From the NCBI RefSeq assembly GCF_005434965.1, contig NZ_SKCI01000004.1, forward strand, positions 310,001-374,000: a stretch of DNA of 64,000 nucleotides, given 5' to 3'. This document shows positions 36,387 to 45,209 of the stretch, piece after piece. This DNA comes from Marimonas lutisalis (GTDB lineage Bacteria; Pseudomonadota; Alphaproteobacteria; Rhodobacterales; Rhodobacteraceae). Positions within the stretch are counted from its first letter, which is position 1, and every line of letters begins with the position of its first letter. The position numbers and the translations under genes are program-made. The notes beneath the pieces were generated by a model that worked only from the letters and a program-made list of their open reading frames with translations, was not told where the DNA came from and did not search any database.

Positions 36387-36800
36387 ATGACGCGCGAAAC
36401 GAAAACCATCCTCTGCCCTGTCAATCTGCGCCACGCCAAGATCGACACCGCCGCCTATGACGAAGCCGTCGAAATGGCCCGCCGCCGCGGCGCGCGCCTG
36501 ATCGTCGCCACCGTCGCCCCCGAGATCGAGCGCAATCTGAACATCTACGACTCGGTCAAATACTGGTCGGGCGAACTCGACAAATTCCTCGCCGCCCACC
36601 CCGCCGAAGGGGTCGAGATCACCACCACCGTGCGCAAGGGCGCGGTGCACCGCCAGATCGTGAAACTCGCGCACGAGGAACAGGTTGATCTCATCGTGAT
36701 CGAGGCGGCCAACCCCCGGATCCAGGATTACCTGCTCGGCACCACGGCCAGCCATGTCGTGTCGCACGCCGAATGCTCGGTCTATGTCGTGCGCAACTAA
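36387..36800 (+). CDS. Universal stress protein (UspA family)
   Basis: 137 residues with AAAGGAGG before the ATG. One Usp domain: KTILCPVNLRHAK at the N-terminus, then a C-terminal LLGTTASHVVSHAECSVYVV that corresponds to the nucleotide-binding segment but lacks the full G-x2-G-x9-G pattern, so ATP binding is doubtful. A helper in stress survival, mechanism unknown. The CDF gene starts 54 bases later in the same direction. Confidence 0.93.
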   Translation: MTRETKTILCPVNLRHAKIDTAAYDEAVEMARRRGARLIVATVAPEIERNLNIYDSVKYWSGELDKFLAAHPAEGVEITTTVRKGAVHRQIVKLAHEEQVDLIVIEAANPRIQDYLLGTTASHVVSHAECSVYVVRN

Positions 36801-36854
36801 ACGCTGCGGCGTCGCCCCCTTGCGGTTCGCCCGCGTCTGGCCCTAACTCGGCCC

Positions 36855-37760
36855 ATGCCGCACGATCACCACCATCACCATCACGCCGATCTGGCAGGCG
36901 ACCGGCGCGTCGGGCTGGCCGTCGCGGTCAACATCCTGCTGACGCTGGCCCAGATCGTCGCAGGCGTGATCTCGGGCAGTCTCGCGCTCATCGCCGACGC
37001 GATCCACAACCTCTCCGATGCGCTGTCGCTCGTCATCGCCTTCTATGCCCGCCGCATCGGCCGCCGCCCCGCCGATGCCTCAATGACCTTCGGCTATGCC
37101 CGGGCCGAGGTGGTGGCGGCCATGGTCAATTACACCACGCTTATCGTCATCGCGCTCTACCTCGCCGCGCAAGGGGTCGAACGGCTCTTAAATCCGGTCG
37201 CGGTCGAAGGCTGGATCGTTGTCGTCGTCGCCGGCATCGCTCTGGTGATCGACACGATCACCGCGCTGCTCATCTTCCAGCTCTCGAAGCATTCGATGAA
37301 CATGCGCGCGGCCTTCCTGCACAACCTCGCCGATGCAATGGGATCGGTCGCCGTGATCGTCGCGGGCACGCTCATCCTGCTCTACGACTGGCGCCTGATC
37401 GACCCGATCGTTACCCTTTTCATCGCCGGCTACATCCTGTGGCACGCAGGCCAGGGCATCCGCCCGGTGATCCGCGTGCTCATGCTCGGCGCACCGGAAG
37501 AGACCGATCTGCCCGCACTCATCGCCGCGATGGAGGCGACACCGGGCGTCGACAGCATCCACCACGTCCACCTCTGGTACATGGACGAACACGACGCCGC
37601 GCTCGAAGCGCATGTCGTGCTCAGCCCCGGCGCCGCGCATGAAATCGTCCGACGCGACCTCAAGTCACTGTTGCAGACCCGCTTCGCGCTCAGCCATTCT
37701 GTGCTTGAACTCGAAACCCGGGCCGAGGCCTGCACCAGCGCCCCGCAGATCGGCCACTGA
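36855..37760 (+). CDS. Cation diffusion facilitator (zinc exporter type)
   Basis: 301 residues. A His-rich start (HDHHHHHH) precedes six membrane helices. The metal site is formed by HNLSD in helix II and HNLAD in helix V; the HxxxD/HxxxD pairing is characteristic of Zn-selective CzcD/ZitB members, whereas DxxxD would suggest Fe/Mn. The cytosolic C-terminal domain has GVDSIHHVHLWYMDEHDAALEAHVVL. It exports Zn2+, perhaps Cd2+ or Co2+, by proton antiport at the inner membrane. tesB follows 12 bases later. Confidence 0.95.
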   Translation: MPHDHHHHHHADLAGDRRVGLAVAVNILLTLAQIVAGVISGSLALIADAIHNLSDALSLVIAFYARRIGRRPADASMTFGYARAEVVAAMVNYTTLIVIALYLAAQGVERLLNPVAVEGWIVVVVAGIALVIDTITALLIFQLSKHSMNMRAAFLHNLADAMGSVAVIVAGTLILLYDWRLIDPIVTLFIAGYILWHAGQGIRPVIRVLMLGAPEETDLPALIAAMEATPGVDSIHHVHLWYMDEHDAALEAHVVLSPGAAHEIVRRDLKSLLQTRFALSHSVLELETRAEACTSAPQIGH

Positions 37761-37772
37761 CGAAAGATACCG

Positions 37773-38666
37773 ATGAGCGATTCCAAACCCCGCCCCACCC
37801 CGCAGGAACTGGCCGATAGCCTCGTGTCGGTGCTCGATGTCGAACCGATCGAGGAAAACTTCTTTCGCGGCATCGCCACGCCGGGCGGCAGCGGCCGCAG
37901 CTTTGGCGGGCAGGTCATCGCCCAGGCGCTGATGGCCGCGATCCGCACCGTCGATGCCGATCGCCCCGCGCATTCGCTGCACGGCTATTTCATGCGCCCC
38001 GGCGACGCCACCAAGCCCGTGCTCTACCAGGTCGAGCGCGACCGCGACGGCCGCAGCTTTGCCACCCGCCGGGTGATCGCGGTGCAAAGCGGCAAACCCA
38101 TCCTCAACCTCGCGGCCTCATTCCAGGTCGAGGAGCCGGGCCTCACGCATCAGGATCCGATGCCCGACGTGCCCGCGCCCGAAGAACTCAAGAACGAACA
38201 AGAACTCGCCGCCGCGCACAAGGGCGAGCTGCCCGAGATGTTTCTCAAATGGCTCTCCATCCCGCGCCCGATCGAAATGCGCCACATCACGCCGCGCCCA
38301 CCCTTTACCCGCGAACCCAGCGCTGAACAGACCTACTGGTTCCGCGTCACCGGCCATATCGGCGACGATCCCAACCTGCACCGCGCCGCGCTGGCCTATG
38401 CCTCCGATTTCGGGCTTCTGGGCACCTCGGCGTTCGCGCATGGCAAGGCCTTCGCCGATCCCGACATGCAATTCGCCTCGCTCGATCACGCGCTGTGGAT
38501 TCACGGGCCGTTCCGCGCCGACGACTGGCTGCTCTACACCATGGACAGCCCCTGGTCGGGCGGCGCGCGCGGTTTCAACCGGGGCCGCATCTTCACCCGT
38601 GATGGCCGGCTGGTGGCCGATGTCGCGCAAGAGGGGCTTATTCGCAACATCACGCCCAAGGGCTGA
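37773..38666 (+). CDS. tesB: Acyl-CoA thioesterase II
   Basis: 297 residues, the normal TesB length, with a double hotdog fold. Recognisable segments are FFRGIATPGGSGRSFGGQVIAQAL, HSLHGYFMRPGD, AYASDFGLLGTSAF with the catalytic Asp, and SLDHALWIHGPFRADDWLLYTMDSPWSGGARGFNRG, which holds the Thr/Gln positions. It hydrolyses medium- and long-chain acyl-CoA in the cytosol. Last gene of the UspA-CDF-TesB run, though functional linkage is not obvious. Confidence 0.96.
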   Translation: MSDSKPRPTPQELADSLVSVLDVEPIEENFFRGIATPGGSGRSFGGQVIAQALMAAIRTVDADRPAHSLHGYFMRPGDATKPVLYQVERDRDGRSFATRRVIAVQSGKPILNLAASFQVEEPGLTHQDPMPDVPAPEELKNEQELAAAHKGELPEMFLKWLSIPRPIEMRHITPRPPFTREPSAEQTYWFRVTGHIGDDPNLHRAALAYASDFGLLGTSAFAHGKAFADPDMQFASLDHALWIHGPFRADDWLLYTMDSPWSGGARGFNRGRIFTRDGRLVADVAQEGLIRNITPKG

Positions 38667-38734
38667 TCATGCGGCAGCGCACGCCGCGTTAATCACTTTC
38701 GTTAACCAATCAGCAATTTTTGCCCGGCAGCCGG

Positions 38735-38772
38735 ATGTCAGCCGGGGGGGTGCACGCGTGTCACCCCCCCGG
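38735..38772. repeat. ATGTCAGCCGGG / TGTCACCCCCCCGG element, copy 2
   Basis: ATGTCAGCCGGG at 38735 and GTGTCACCCCCCCGG at 38758-38772 reproduce the arrangement at 351-386, including flanking GTTAAC words (38701 and about 38793). It lies in the convergent gap between tesB and the binding-protein gene. Confidence 0.55.
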
Positions 38773-38790
38773 ATTTTTCGCCGAAAAATC
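38772..38790. terminator. A/T-rich palindrome downstream of tesB
   Basis: GATTTTTCG-C-CGAAAAATC, 9 bp each side of a single C, adjoining the repeat element. Possible terminator or protein site about 105 bases after tesB. Confidence 0.4.
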
Positions 38791-38823
38791 GTGTTAACCG
38801 CCCGGGACGGTCCCCTGGTGAAA

Positions 38824-38847
38824 GGCGCGGCGGGCACCCGCCGCGCC
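38824..38847. terminator. Hairpin after the binding-protein gene
   Basis: GGCGCGGCGGG / CCCGCCGCGCC, 11-bp stem with a CA centre, 7 bases beyond the stop of the minus-strand gene. On the minus strand it is followed by TTTCACC. Confidence 0.7.
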
Positions 38848-38854
38848 CCCTGTC

Positions 38855-40042
38855 TTACCGGTATCCGGCGGTCTTGAATTCCCCGCCTTCGATCTTGACC
38901 ACGCGGTAGGAACCGGCGGCCTCACCCGGGCCGATCAGCTCCACATTGGTCGCGCCAACGAAATCAACATCGCCGCCATTTGCCAGTATTTCCAGGGCCT
39001 TACCCAGTTCTCCGGGGTTGATCTTCTCGCCCGGCGCATTGGCCACGTCCATCACCTTGTCCTTGTAGGCCGCCGGGTCCGACGTGCCCGCCGCCTGCAT
39101 CGCCAGCAGGATCAGCGCACTCGCGTCATAACCTTCCAGCGCATAGGGCGACGAGGCATCGAACTTGCCCTCTGCCATATCCGCCAGGATCTTCGCCCCC
39201 TCGCTGTCCGACCCCGGATGCTGCCCCGTCGACCCATCCAGCGCCGTCCCGAACTTGTCGGTCAGCGATGTGCCGATCATGCCGTCGGCCATGTGGAAAC
39301 GCTCGAACGCGCCACTGTCCAGCGCGGCCTGGATGATCCCCGCACCGCCCTGGTCCAGATAGCCGATCACCACCAGCAGATCGCCCCCGGCCGAGGCAAG
39401 TGCCGCCACTTCCGACGCGTAGTCGGCCTTGCCGTCCTCATGCGCGGCGTTGATCGTCACGGTGCCCCCCGCAGATGTGAACGCGGCCTCGAAACTGTCT
39501 GCCAGTCCCTTGCCATAGTCGTTATTCGTATAGGTCACGGCCACGGTTTTCACACCGTCGTCCATCAGGATTTCGGTCATCACCTCGCCCTGTCGCGCAT
39601 CGCTCGGCGCTGTGCGGAAGAACAGGCCGTTGTCCTCGGCGGTCGACAGTGCTGGGCTCGTGGCCGAGGGCGAGATCTGCACGATGCCGTTGGGCACCGC
39701 CACGTTCGACAGGATCGCGCCAGTGGCGCCCGAACAGGCCGCGCCGACGATGCCCTTCACCCCATCACTGGTCACGACACGCTCGGCCGCGGCCACCGCC
39801 GCGCCCGAGTCAATGCAGGTCGAGTCACCCCGCACCGAAACGATGGTCGCGCCATTCAGGAACTTGCCGCTGGCCGTCGCCTCGGCAAAGGCGAACTCGG
39901 CCGCGTCGGCCACTGGCGGGGCCAGCGTTTCCACCGGCCCGGTAAAGCCCAGCAGCACCCCGATCTTCACATTTTCCGCCCCCGCGGCCGAGGCCACAGC
40001 GGCGCTCAGTGCGATGGTTGAAACAGCAATTAACCTTTTCAT
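38855..40042 (-). CDS. Branched-chain amino acid-type ABC transporter substrate-binding protein
   Basis: 395 residues from ATG 40042, with GGGAG 12 bases upstream; an in-frame ATG further upstream has no ribosome binding site. A signal peptide ends at GAENV. The mature protein begins VKIGVLLGFTGPVETLAPP, the Leu/Ile/Val-binding protein fold (type I periplasmic binding protein), with YTNNDYGKGLADSFEAAF and VVIGYLDQGGAGIIQAAL. It binds an amino acid, amide or similar solute in the periplasm. No permease or ATPase gene is adjacent, so it is an orphan and must dock on a transporter encoded elsewhere. Confidence 0.95.
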   Translation of the reverse strand: MKRLIAVSTIALSAAVASAAGAENVKIGVLLGFTGPVETLAPPVADAAEFAFAEATASGKFLNGATIVSVRGDSTCIDSGAAVAAAERVVTSDGVKGIVGAACSGATGAILSNVAVPNGIVQISPSATSPALSTAEDNGLFFRTAPSDARQGEVMTEILMDDGVKTVAVTYTNNDYGKGLADSFEAAFTSAGGTVTINAAHEDGKADYASEVAALASAGGDLLVVIGYLDQGGAGIIQAALDSGAFERFHMADGMIGTSLTDKFGTALDGSTGQHPGSDSEGAKILADMAEGKFDASSPYALEGYDASALILLAMQAAGTSDPAAYKDKVMDVANAPGEKINPGELGKALEILANGGDVDFVGATNVELIGPGEAAGSYRVVKIEGGEFKTAGYR

Positions 40043-40194
40043 GGTCAAGTTACTCCCGTGTTGGTTGGTCTTGTTTGTTTCCATTCAGTTTATCCCGCCC
40101 GGCGAATTCTCCAAAGATTCGTTTCGGCGCGCAAGAAAACGCCGGGCAACCAGACGGTCCCCGGCGCAACGATGCGTTAAGGTGTTGTTAACGC

Positions 40195-41328
40195 TCAGGC
40201 CGGCTGATCCGCGCGGCTACCCAGCGTTACGCTCAGTTCCTGTGCCTGCCCCTTGCGCAACACCTTCAGCATCACGGTGTCGCCCGGGCTGTCACCGGCG
40301 ATCAGCCGGGTCAGATCGCGCGGGCTTTCCACCGGAGCATCCCCGACCGCCAGCACGATATCGCCCTTTTCCAGGCCCGCCTTCTGGGCCGGCGTATCTT
40401 CGACCACCCGCGCGATCATCGCACCTTGCGCGGCCTCCAGCCCCAATGCCGTAGCCACATCCTCGCTCACCGGCTGGATCTGCACGCCCAGCCAGCCGCG
40501 CGCAACCTGCCCGTCATCGGTCAGGTCCTCGACCACCGCCTTGGCCATGTTCGCAGGCACCGAAAACCCGATGCCCACCGACCCGCCGCTGGGCGACACG
40601 ATGGCGGTGTTGATCCCCACGACTTCACCCGCCTCGTTGAAAAGCGGCCCGCCTGAATTGCCCCGGTTGATCGCCGCATCGGTCTGGATGAAATTGTCGA
40701 AGAGGCCTGCATTGATATCCCGCCCGACCGCCGAAACGATGCCCGTGGTCACGGTGTTGCCAAGGCCGAACGGATTGCCCATCGCCACCACGTTTTCCCC
40801 CACTTTCAGCGCATCGGAATCGCCAAATGCAACCGCCGTCAGGCCCTGGGCCTCGATCTTGAGAACGGCAAGATCGGTGGCGGTATCCTCGCCCACGACC
40901 TCGGCCTCGTAACTGCGGCCATCCTCCAGCGTCACGCGCACCGTGTCGGCGCCATGCACCACGTGGGCATTGGTCACGATCTGGCCGTTTTCGGAAATGA
41001 TGAACCCGGTCCCGGCCCCCTTGCGCACCGGCATTTCGCCGCGCGGGCCATGGTCGAACTCGGGCGCCGGCAGGCCGAACCGCTTGTAGAATTCCTCGAA
41101 CGGAAAATCGCGCGGCATTGCCCCCTGCGCGTCGCTCATCAGCTGTGCTTTCTGTTCCACTTCGATGGTAACAACTGCCGGCGCGACACGCTCGACCAGC
41201 TCGACGTAGCCGCCGGGTTGATACGGGGCCGCGGTGGTCGCCCCGGGCGACATCCCCGCCGCGCCGATCATCGCCGCCAGCGCGATCGCGGACAGCGCCG
41301 TGCCTGTTTTGCGAAATGTCATCGTCAT
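40195..41328 (-). CDS. Deg/HtrA periplasmic serine protease, single PDZ
   Basis: 377 residues from ATG 41328 (AGGAGA eight bases upstream). Signal peptide about residues 1-34. Catalytic triad His122 (TNAHVV), Asp152 (ATDLAVLKI) and Ser225 (GNSGGPLF). Only one PDZ domain follows (about 280-370), so it is DegS-like in layout, although a cleavable signal is more likely than an anchor. It degrades or processes misfolded envelope proteins. It is divergent from a two-component system with a palindrome in the gap, which suggests that the system controls it. Confidence 0.94.
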   Translation of the reverse strand: MTMTFRKTGTALSAIALAAMIGAAGMSPGATTAAPYQPGGYVELVERVAPAVVTIEVEQKAQLMSDAQGAMPRDFPFEEFYKRFGLPAPEFDHGPRGEMPVRKGAGTGFIISENGQIVTNAHVVHGADTVRVTLEDGRSYEAEVVGEDTATDLAVLKIEAQGLTAVAFGDSDALKVGENVVAMGNPFGLGNTVTTGIVSAVGRDINAGLFDNFIQTDAAINRGNSGGPLFNEAGEVVGINTAIVSPSGGSVGIGFSVPANMAKAVVEDLTDDGQVARGWLGVQIQPVSEDVATALGLEAAQGAMIARVVEDTPAQKAGLEKGDIVLAVGDAPVESPRDLTRLIAGDSPGDTVMLKVLRKGQAQELSVTLGSRADQPA

Positions 41329-41419
41329 CTTTTCGTCTCCTGTCTTGCCTGACGGGGCAACGCGCCCCGCTTTCCTGCCCACAGGTAGGACGCGTGCCTT
41401 ACAGACACCCGGCGGGAAG

Positions 41420-41437
41420 ATTGCAAATCTGCAATCC
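41420..41437. promoter_or_regulatory. Inverted repeat GATTGCA-N4-TGCAATC
   Basis: Perfect 7-bp arms around AATC, in the middle of the divergent gap 41329-41526 between the Deg protease and the response regulator. It is a candidate operator for autoregulation and protease control. The same gap holds GGGGTGAAATCCCC a few bases downstream. Confidence 0.5.
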
Positions 41438-41526
41438 GCTTCACGTTGGGGTGAAATCCCCTCGCGCTTGAAGGCTCATAGGGGCAAACCCCATATTCAA
41501 CAGTCAGTTGCAGAACCACTCAGCGC

Positions 41527-42204
41527 ATGGCCATGAAACTTCTCGTCGTCGAAGATGACAAAACCACCGCCGATTTCATCGCCCGAAGTTTCTCGGACGA
41601 AGGACATTCCGTCGATTGCCTCGCCTCGGGACGCGAGGCGCTGGCGCAGGCCAGCGCCTCCGCTTACGATGTGTTGGTGATCGACCGGATGCTGCCCGAT
41701 CTCGATGGCCTCTCGCTCTTGCGGGCACTGCGCGCCGCGCATGTCGAAACCCCCGCAATCTTTCTTACCTCGCTGGGCGGCGTCGATGACCGGATCGAAG
41801 GGCTCAAGGCCGGCGGCGATGACTACCTCGTCAAACCCTTCGCCTTTGGCGAATTGTCGGCCCGCGTTTCGGCACTTGGCCGCCGCCCGCCCCTGCGCGA
41901 AGCGGAAACCACGCTGCACGCCGGTGATCTGGAAATGGACCTGATCCGCCGCCGTGTCATCCGCGCGGGGAAGGAAATCGACCTGCTTCCGCGTGAGTTT
42001 TCCCTTCTGGAACACCTTCTGCGGAACAAGGGCCGGGTGCAGACGCGCACCATGCTGCTCGAAGCGGTCTGGGACATCCATTTCGACCCGCAAACCAACG
42101 TGGTCGAAACCCATATCAGCCGCCTGCGCGCCAAGGTCGACAAGCCGTTCGAGCGCGAACTGATCACCACCGTCCGCGGCGCCGGCTACCGGATCGCTGA
42201 ATGA
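41527..42204 (+). CDS. OmpR/PhoB-family response regulator
   Basis: 225 residues. The receiver has acidic pair Asp10-Asp11, phospho-acceptor Asp53 (VIDRMLPDLDG) and Lys in DDYLVKPFAFGEL. The winged-helix effector ends VVETHISRLRAKVDKPF...TTVRGAGYRI, classical for the family. The start may be the second ATG two codons on. The stop overlaps the histidine kinase start (ATGA), so the two are a pair. Confidence 0.96.
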   Translation: MAMKLLVVEDDKTTADFIARSFSDEGHSVDCLASGREALAQASASAYDVLVIDRMLPDLDGLSLLRALRAAHVETPAIFLTSLGGVDDRIEGLKAGGDDYLVKPFAFGELSARVSALGRRPPLREAETTLHAGDLEMDLIRRRVIRAGKEIDLLPREFSLLEHLLRNKGRVQTRTMLLEAVWDIHFDPQTNVVETHISRLRAKVDKPFERELITTVRGAGYRIAE

Positions 42205-43562
42205 TGGCGCAGGGGCCCACCATGCGCCTCTGGCGCTCCACCCCGGTGCGGCAGGCGCTCTTGCTGGTGCTCGTCGTTGCGCTGCTCACGCTCACCTCGC
42301 TCGGTGCCGCGTATCTGAAGATGCGCAGCGACACGGCCCGCGCCATACACAACGATCTCAGGCAGGAACTGGCCGCCTTCGATGTCTCGGCCACGCCGGG
42401 CGCGCTGGCCACGCTTGTCGCGGCCCGCGCCCGCGTGACCGATCCGGCGGAAACCGTCTATGCCTTTCTGGGCAATGACGGTCGTTACGCGGGCAATGCC
42501 CGCGCCGTTCTAACCGGTGGCCAGGTCCGCCTGTCTGCCCTCGATGCGTCGCGCCCGCTGGGAGACGCGGGGTATCTGCACGAAATCGAGCGCCTCTCGG
42601 GCGGCGTGCTGATCGTCGCCGAAAGCCTCGCCCCCATCGCCCGGCTAACCGATACGTTCCTGTCACTGCTGGCTTTCAGCCTGGGCCCCACAATTCTTGT
42701 CTCGCTGGGCCTCGGCGTTCTGATCGCGCGCCGCAGCGCGCGGCGTGTTGCCAGAATCGAAGCCACGCTCGACGATATTGCAGGCGGCAACCTTGCGGCG
42801 CGTTACGACACGTGCGACCGGTCGGGCGACGATATCTCGCGCATCGGCCAGGGCATCAACCGCATGGCCGGCAAACAGCAAACCGCGACCGAGGCGCTCC
42901 GCCAGGTCACCACCGACATCGCCCACGATCTGCGCACGCCCCTTCAGCGCCTCTCGGTGCTTCTGGACGACCTGCGCAGCCACCTGCCGGCGGACGGCCC
43001 GGCCAGCGATCTGGCAAACAGCGCGCGCGGTGAAACCGAACGCGCCACCGATGTCTTTCGCGCGCTTCTCCACATTGCCCAGATCGAAGGTGGCGAACCC
43101 GCCTCGCGATTTGGCCCGGTCGATCTTGTGGCCACCGCCCGCCAGATCGCTGAACTCTACGCGCCCACGGCAGACGAACGCGGCGATCAACTCGTGCTTG
43201 ATCTTCCCGATCTCCCCGTGATGATTACCGGTGATGCCGGCCTTCTGGGGCAGGCGCTCGCCAATCTTGTTGAAAACGCCCTGCGCCATGCGCCCGCCGG
43301 CGGTACGCTGACAATCTCGGTCACTTCGGACGGGCCTGCCGCAGACCTGACGGTGGGCGATACCGGCCCCGGCATCCCCGAAGCTGAACGCGCCAATGTG
43401 CTGCGCCGCCTCTACCGGCTGGAGCGAAGCCGCACCACTTCCGGCAACGGCCTCGGCCTTGCCCTCGTCTCGGCTATCGCCTCCCTGCACGAGGCCGAGC
43501 TTTCCCTGGCGGACAATCACCCCGGCTTGCGCGTCACGCTGCGCTTCCCGCGACGCGCCTGA
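42201..43562 (+). CDS. Sensor histidine kinase
   Basis: 453 residues with two membrane helices (about 17-38 and 150-175) enclosing a short periplasmic domain of about 110 residues. A HAMP domain follows, then the H-box TDIAHDLRTPLQRL (His near residue 242). The ATPase domain has the N box NLVENALRHA, G1 VGDTGPGIPEAE and G2 TSGNGLGLALV. It phosphorylates the regulator encoded just upstream. The signal is unknown; the divergent Deg gene hints at envelope stress. Confidence 0.95.
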   Translation: MMAQGPTMRLWRSTPVRQALLLVLVVALLTLTSLGAAYLKMRSDTARAIHNDLRQELAAFDVSATPGALATLVAARARVTDPAETVYAFLGNDGRYAGNARAVLTGGQVRLSALDASRPLGDAGYLHEIERLSGGVLIVAESLAPIARLTDTFLSLLAFSLGPTILVSLGLGVLIARRSARRVARIEATLDDIAGGNLAARYDTCDRSGDDISRIGQGINRMAGKQQTATEALRQVTTDIAHDLRTPLQRLSVLLDDLRSHLPADGPASDLANSARGETERATDVFRALLHIAQIEGGEPASRFGPVDLVATARQIAELYAPTADERGDQLVLDLPDLPVMITGDAGLLGQALANLVENALRHAPAGGTLTISVTSDGPAADLTVGDTGPGIPEAERANVLRRLYRLERSRTTSGNGLGLALVSAIASLHEAELSLADNHPGLRVTLRFPRRA

Positions 43563-43567
43563 CGGGT

Positions 43568-45001
43568 TCAGCCCTTGGCGCCCTGACCGCGGTCATAAAC
43601 GTCTTCCAGCCGCACGATGTCGTCTTCGCCCAGATAGCTGCCGGTCTGAACCTCGATCAGAACCATCGGCACCTTGCCCGGGTTTTCCATCCGATGAACC
43701 GAACCCAGCGGCACGTAGACGGACTCGTTTTCGGACACGAGCTTGACCTCTTCGTCGATCGTGACCTTCGCCGTGCCCTGTACGACGATCCAATGTTCGG
43801 CCCGGTGGTGATGGCTTTGCAGGCTCAGGATACCTCCCGGCTTGACCACGATCCGCTTGACCTGGAACCGGTCGCCACGCGCCAGCGTCTCGAACATGCC
43901 CCATGGCCGCCTGTCCCACTGAAAATCCGCCGCCTGCGGGGCGCCTTGCTCTTTCAGAACCCCGACGACATTCTTCACGTCCTGTGCCCGGCTCTTGTCG
44001 GCTACCAGAACCGCATCCCGCGTCGACACAACAACCAGGTCCTTCAAGCCCAGGCCGACAACCGCCATACCGTCCTGTTCGGCCCTCAGCAGCGTGTTCT
44101 CGCAATCCAGCACCGTTGCGCCACCGGTCACGCTGTTACCCGCGCCATCGCGCTGCATTTCGCGGCTGACCGATTCCCAGTCGCCCAGATCGGTCCAGCC
44201 CCCGGAAAACGGCACAACGGCCAGGTTGTCGGCCTTTTCCATGACCGCATAGTCGATCGAGATATCCTCGACCTGGCTCCAGGCTGCGGGGTCGATCCTC
44301 TGAAAACTCAGATCGCTCTCGGCCTTTTCGACGGCCTGGCGCACAGCGTCGATCATTCCCGGCGCGTGCTTGGCATAGGCTTGCAGGATCGCGGTGACCG
44401 TGAACAGGAAGATACCCGCGTTCCACAGATGGTTGCCGCTTTCCATTAGTCTCTGCGCCGTGGCCAGATCGGGCTTCTCGACAAACCGCTGCAGAGGGGC
44501 GACACCACCGCCTGCCGCCTCCGCCAATTCGAGATAGCCATAACCCGTCTCGGGCCGGGTCGGCGTGATTCCGAAGGTCACCAGTTGCCCATCTGCCGCC
44601 GCCGCGCGGCCGATATCAACCGCGCGGCCAAAGGCGCCTGCATCGGGGATGCTGTGATCGGACGGTGCGACCAGCATCATCGCATCCGGTGCCGTACGCT
44701 CCAGCCAGATTGCGGCGGCTAGAACGGCCGGCGCCGTGTTGCGCCCCTCGGGCTCAATCAGAACGGTCGCACCGTCGATTCCTTCGTCCTGCAACTGCTC
44801 GGTAACGATGAACCTGAAATCGGACCCTGTGATTACCAGCGGCGCACCGAATTGCGGCCCCGTCAGGCGCCGCACTGACGCCCGGAACAGGCTGGTCTGA
44901 TCCACCAAGGGCGCAAACTGCTTGGGAAACGCCTTGCGCGACAATGGCCAAAGACGGGTGCCGGACCCGCCGGCAAGCAGAACAGGAATGACCTGCATCA
45001 T
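43568..45001 (-). CDS. manC: Mannose-1-phosphate guanylyltransferase / mannose-6-phosphate isomerase
   Basis: 477 residues, the full bifunctional type. The N-terminal nucleotidyltransferase has PVLLAGGSGTRLWPLSRKAFPKQF and EPEGRNTAPA; FVEKPD marks the sugar-binding region. The C-terminal cupin (about 350-470) has RPWGMFETLARGDRFQVKRI and LQSHHHRAEHWIVVQGTAKV with the metal-binding histidines. It makes GDP-mannose for capsule, exopolysaccharide or LPS. It opens the glycan group that includes glycosyltransferases and sulfotransferases at 46.6-52.3 kb. Its stop is 5 bases from the convergent kinase stop. Confidence 0.96.
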   Translation of the reverse strand: MMQVIPVLLAGGSGTRLWPLSRKAFPKQFAPLVDQTSLFRASVRRLTGPQFGAPLVITGSDFRFIVTEQLQDEGIDGATVLIEPEGRNTAPAVLAAAIWLERTAPDAMMLVAPSDHSIPDAGAFGRAVDIGRAAAADGQLVTFGITPTRPETGYGYLELAEAAGGGVAPLQRFVEKPDLATAQRLMESGNHLWNAGIFLFTVTAILQAYAKHAPGMIDAVRQAVEKAESDLSFQRIDPAAWSQVEDISIDYAVMEKADNLAVVPFSGGWTDLGDWESVSREMQRDGAGNSVTGGATVLDCENTLLRAEQDGMAVVGLGLKDLVVVSTRDAVLVADKSRAQDVKNVVGVLKEQGAPQAADFQWDRRPWGMFETLARGDRFQVKRIVVKPGGILSLQSHHHRAEHWIVVQGTAKVTIDEEVKLVSENESVYVPLGSVHRMENPGKVPMVLIEVQTGSYLGEDDIVRLEDVYDRGQGAKG

Positions 45002-45209
45002 GAAAATACACTCTCTACGATCGGGATGCGTCTGTTTTCATCTAATACCAGAACCACAGGACAGGGAAACCCATTCAACGCGAGTCGGCGCAGGCCCGTG
45101 GCCGCCTTGCAAACCATCCGAGCGCGAGAGCGGCCGGTCTGGTCGAAACTCGTTAATCTTTCGTGACAATCCTTCACCGAAACAAGGTGTAAACCATGAA
45201 GGATGTTCC

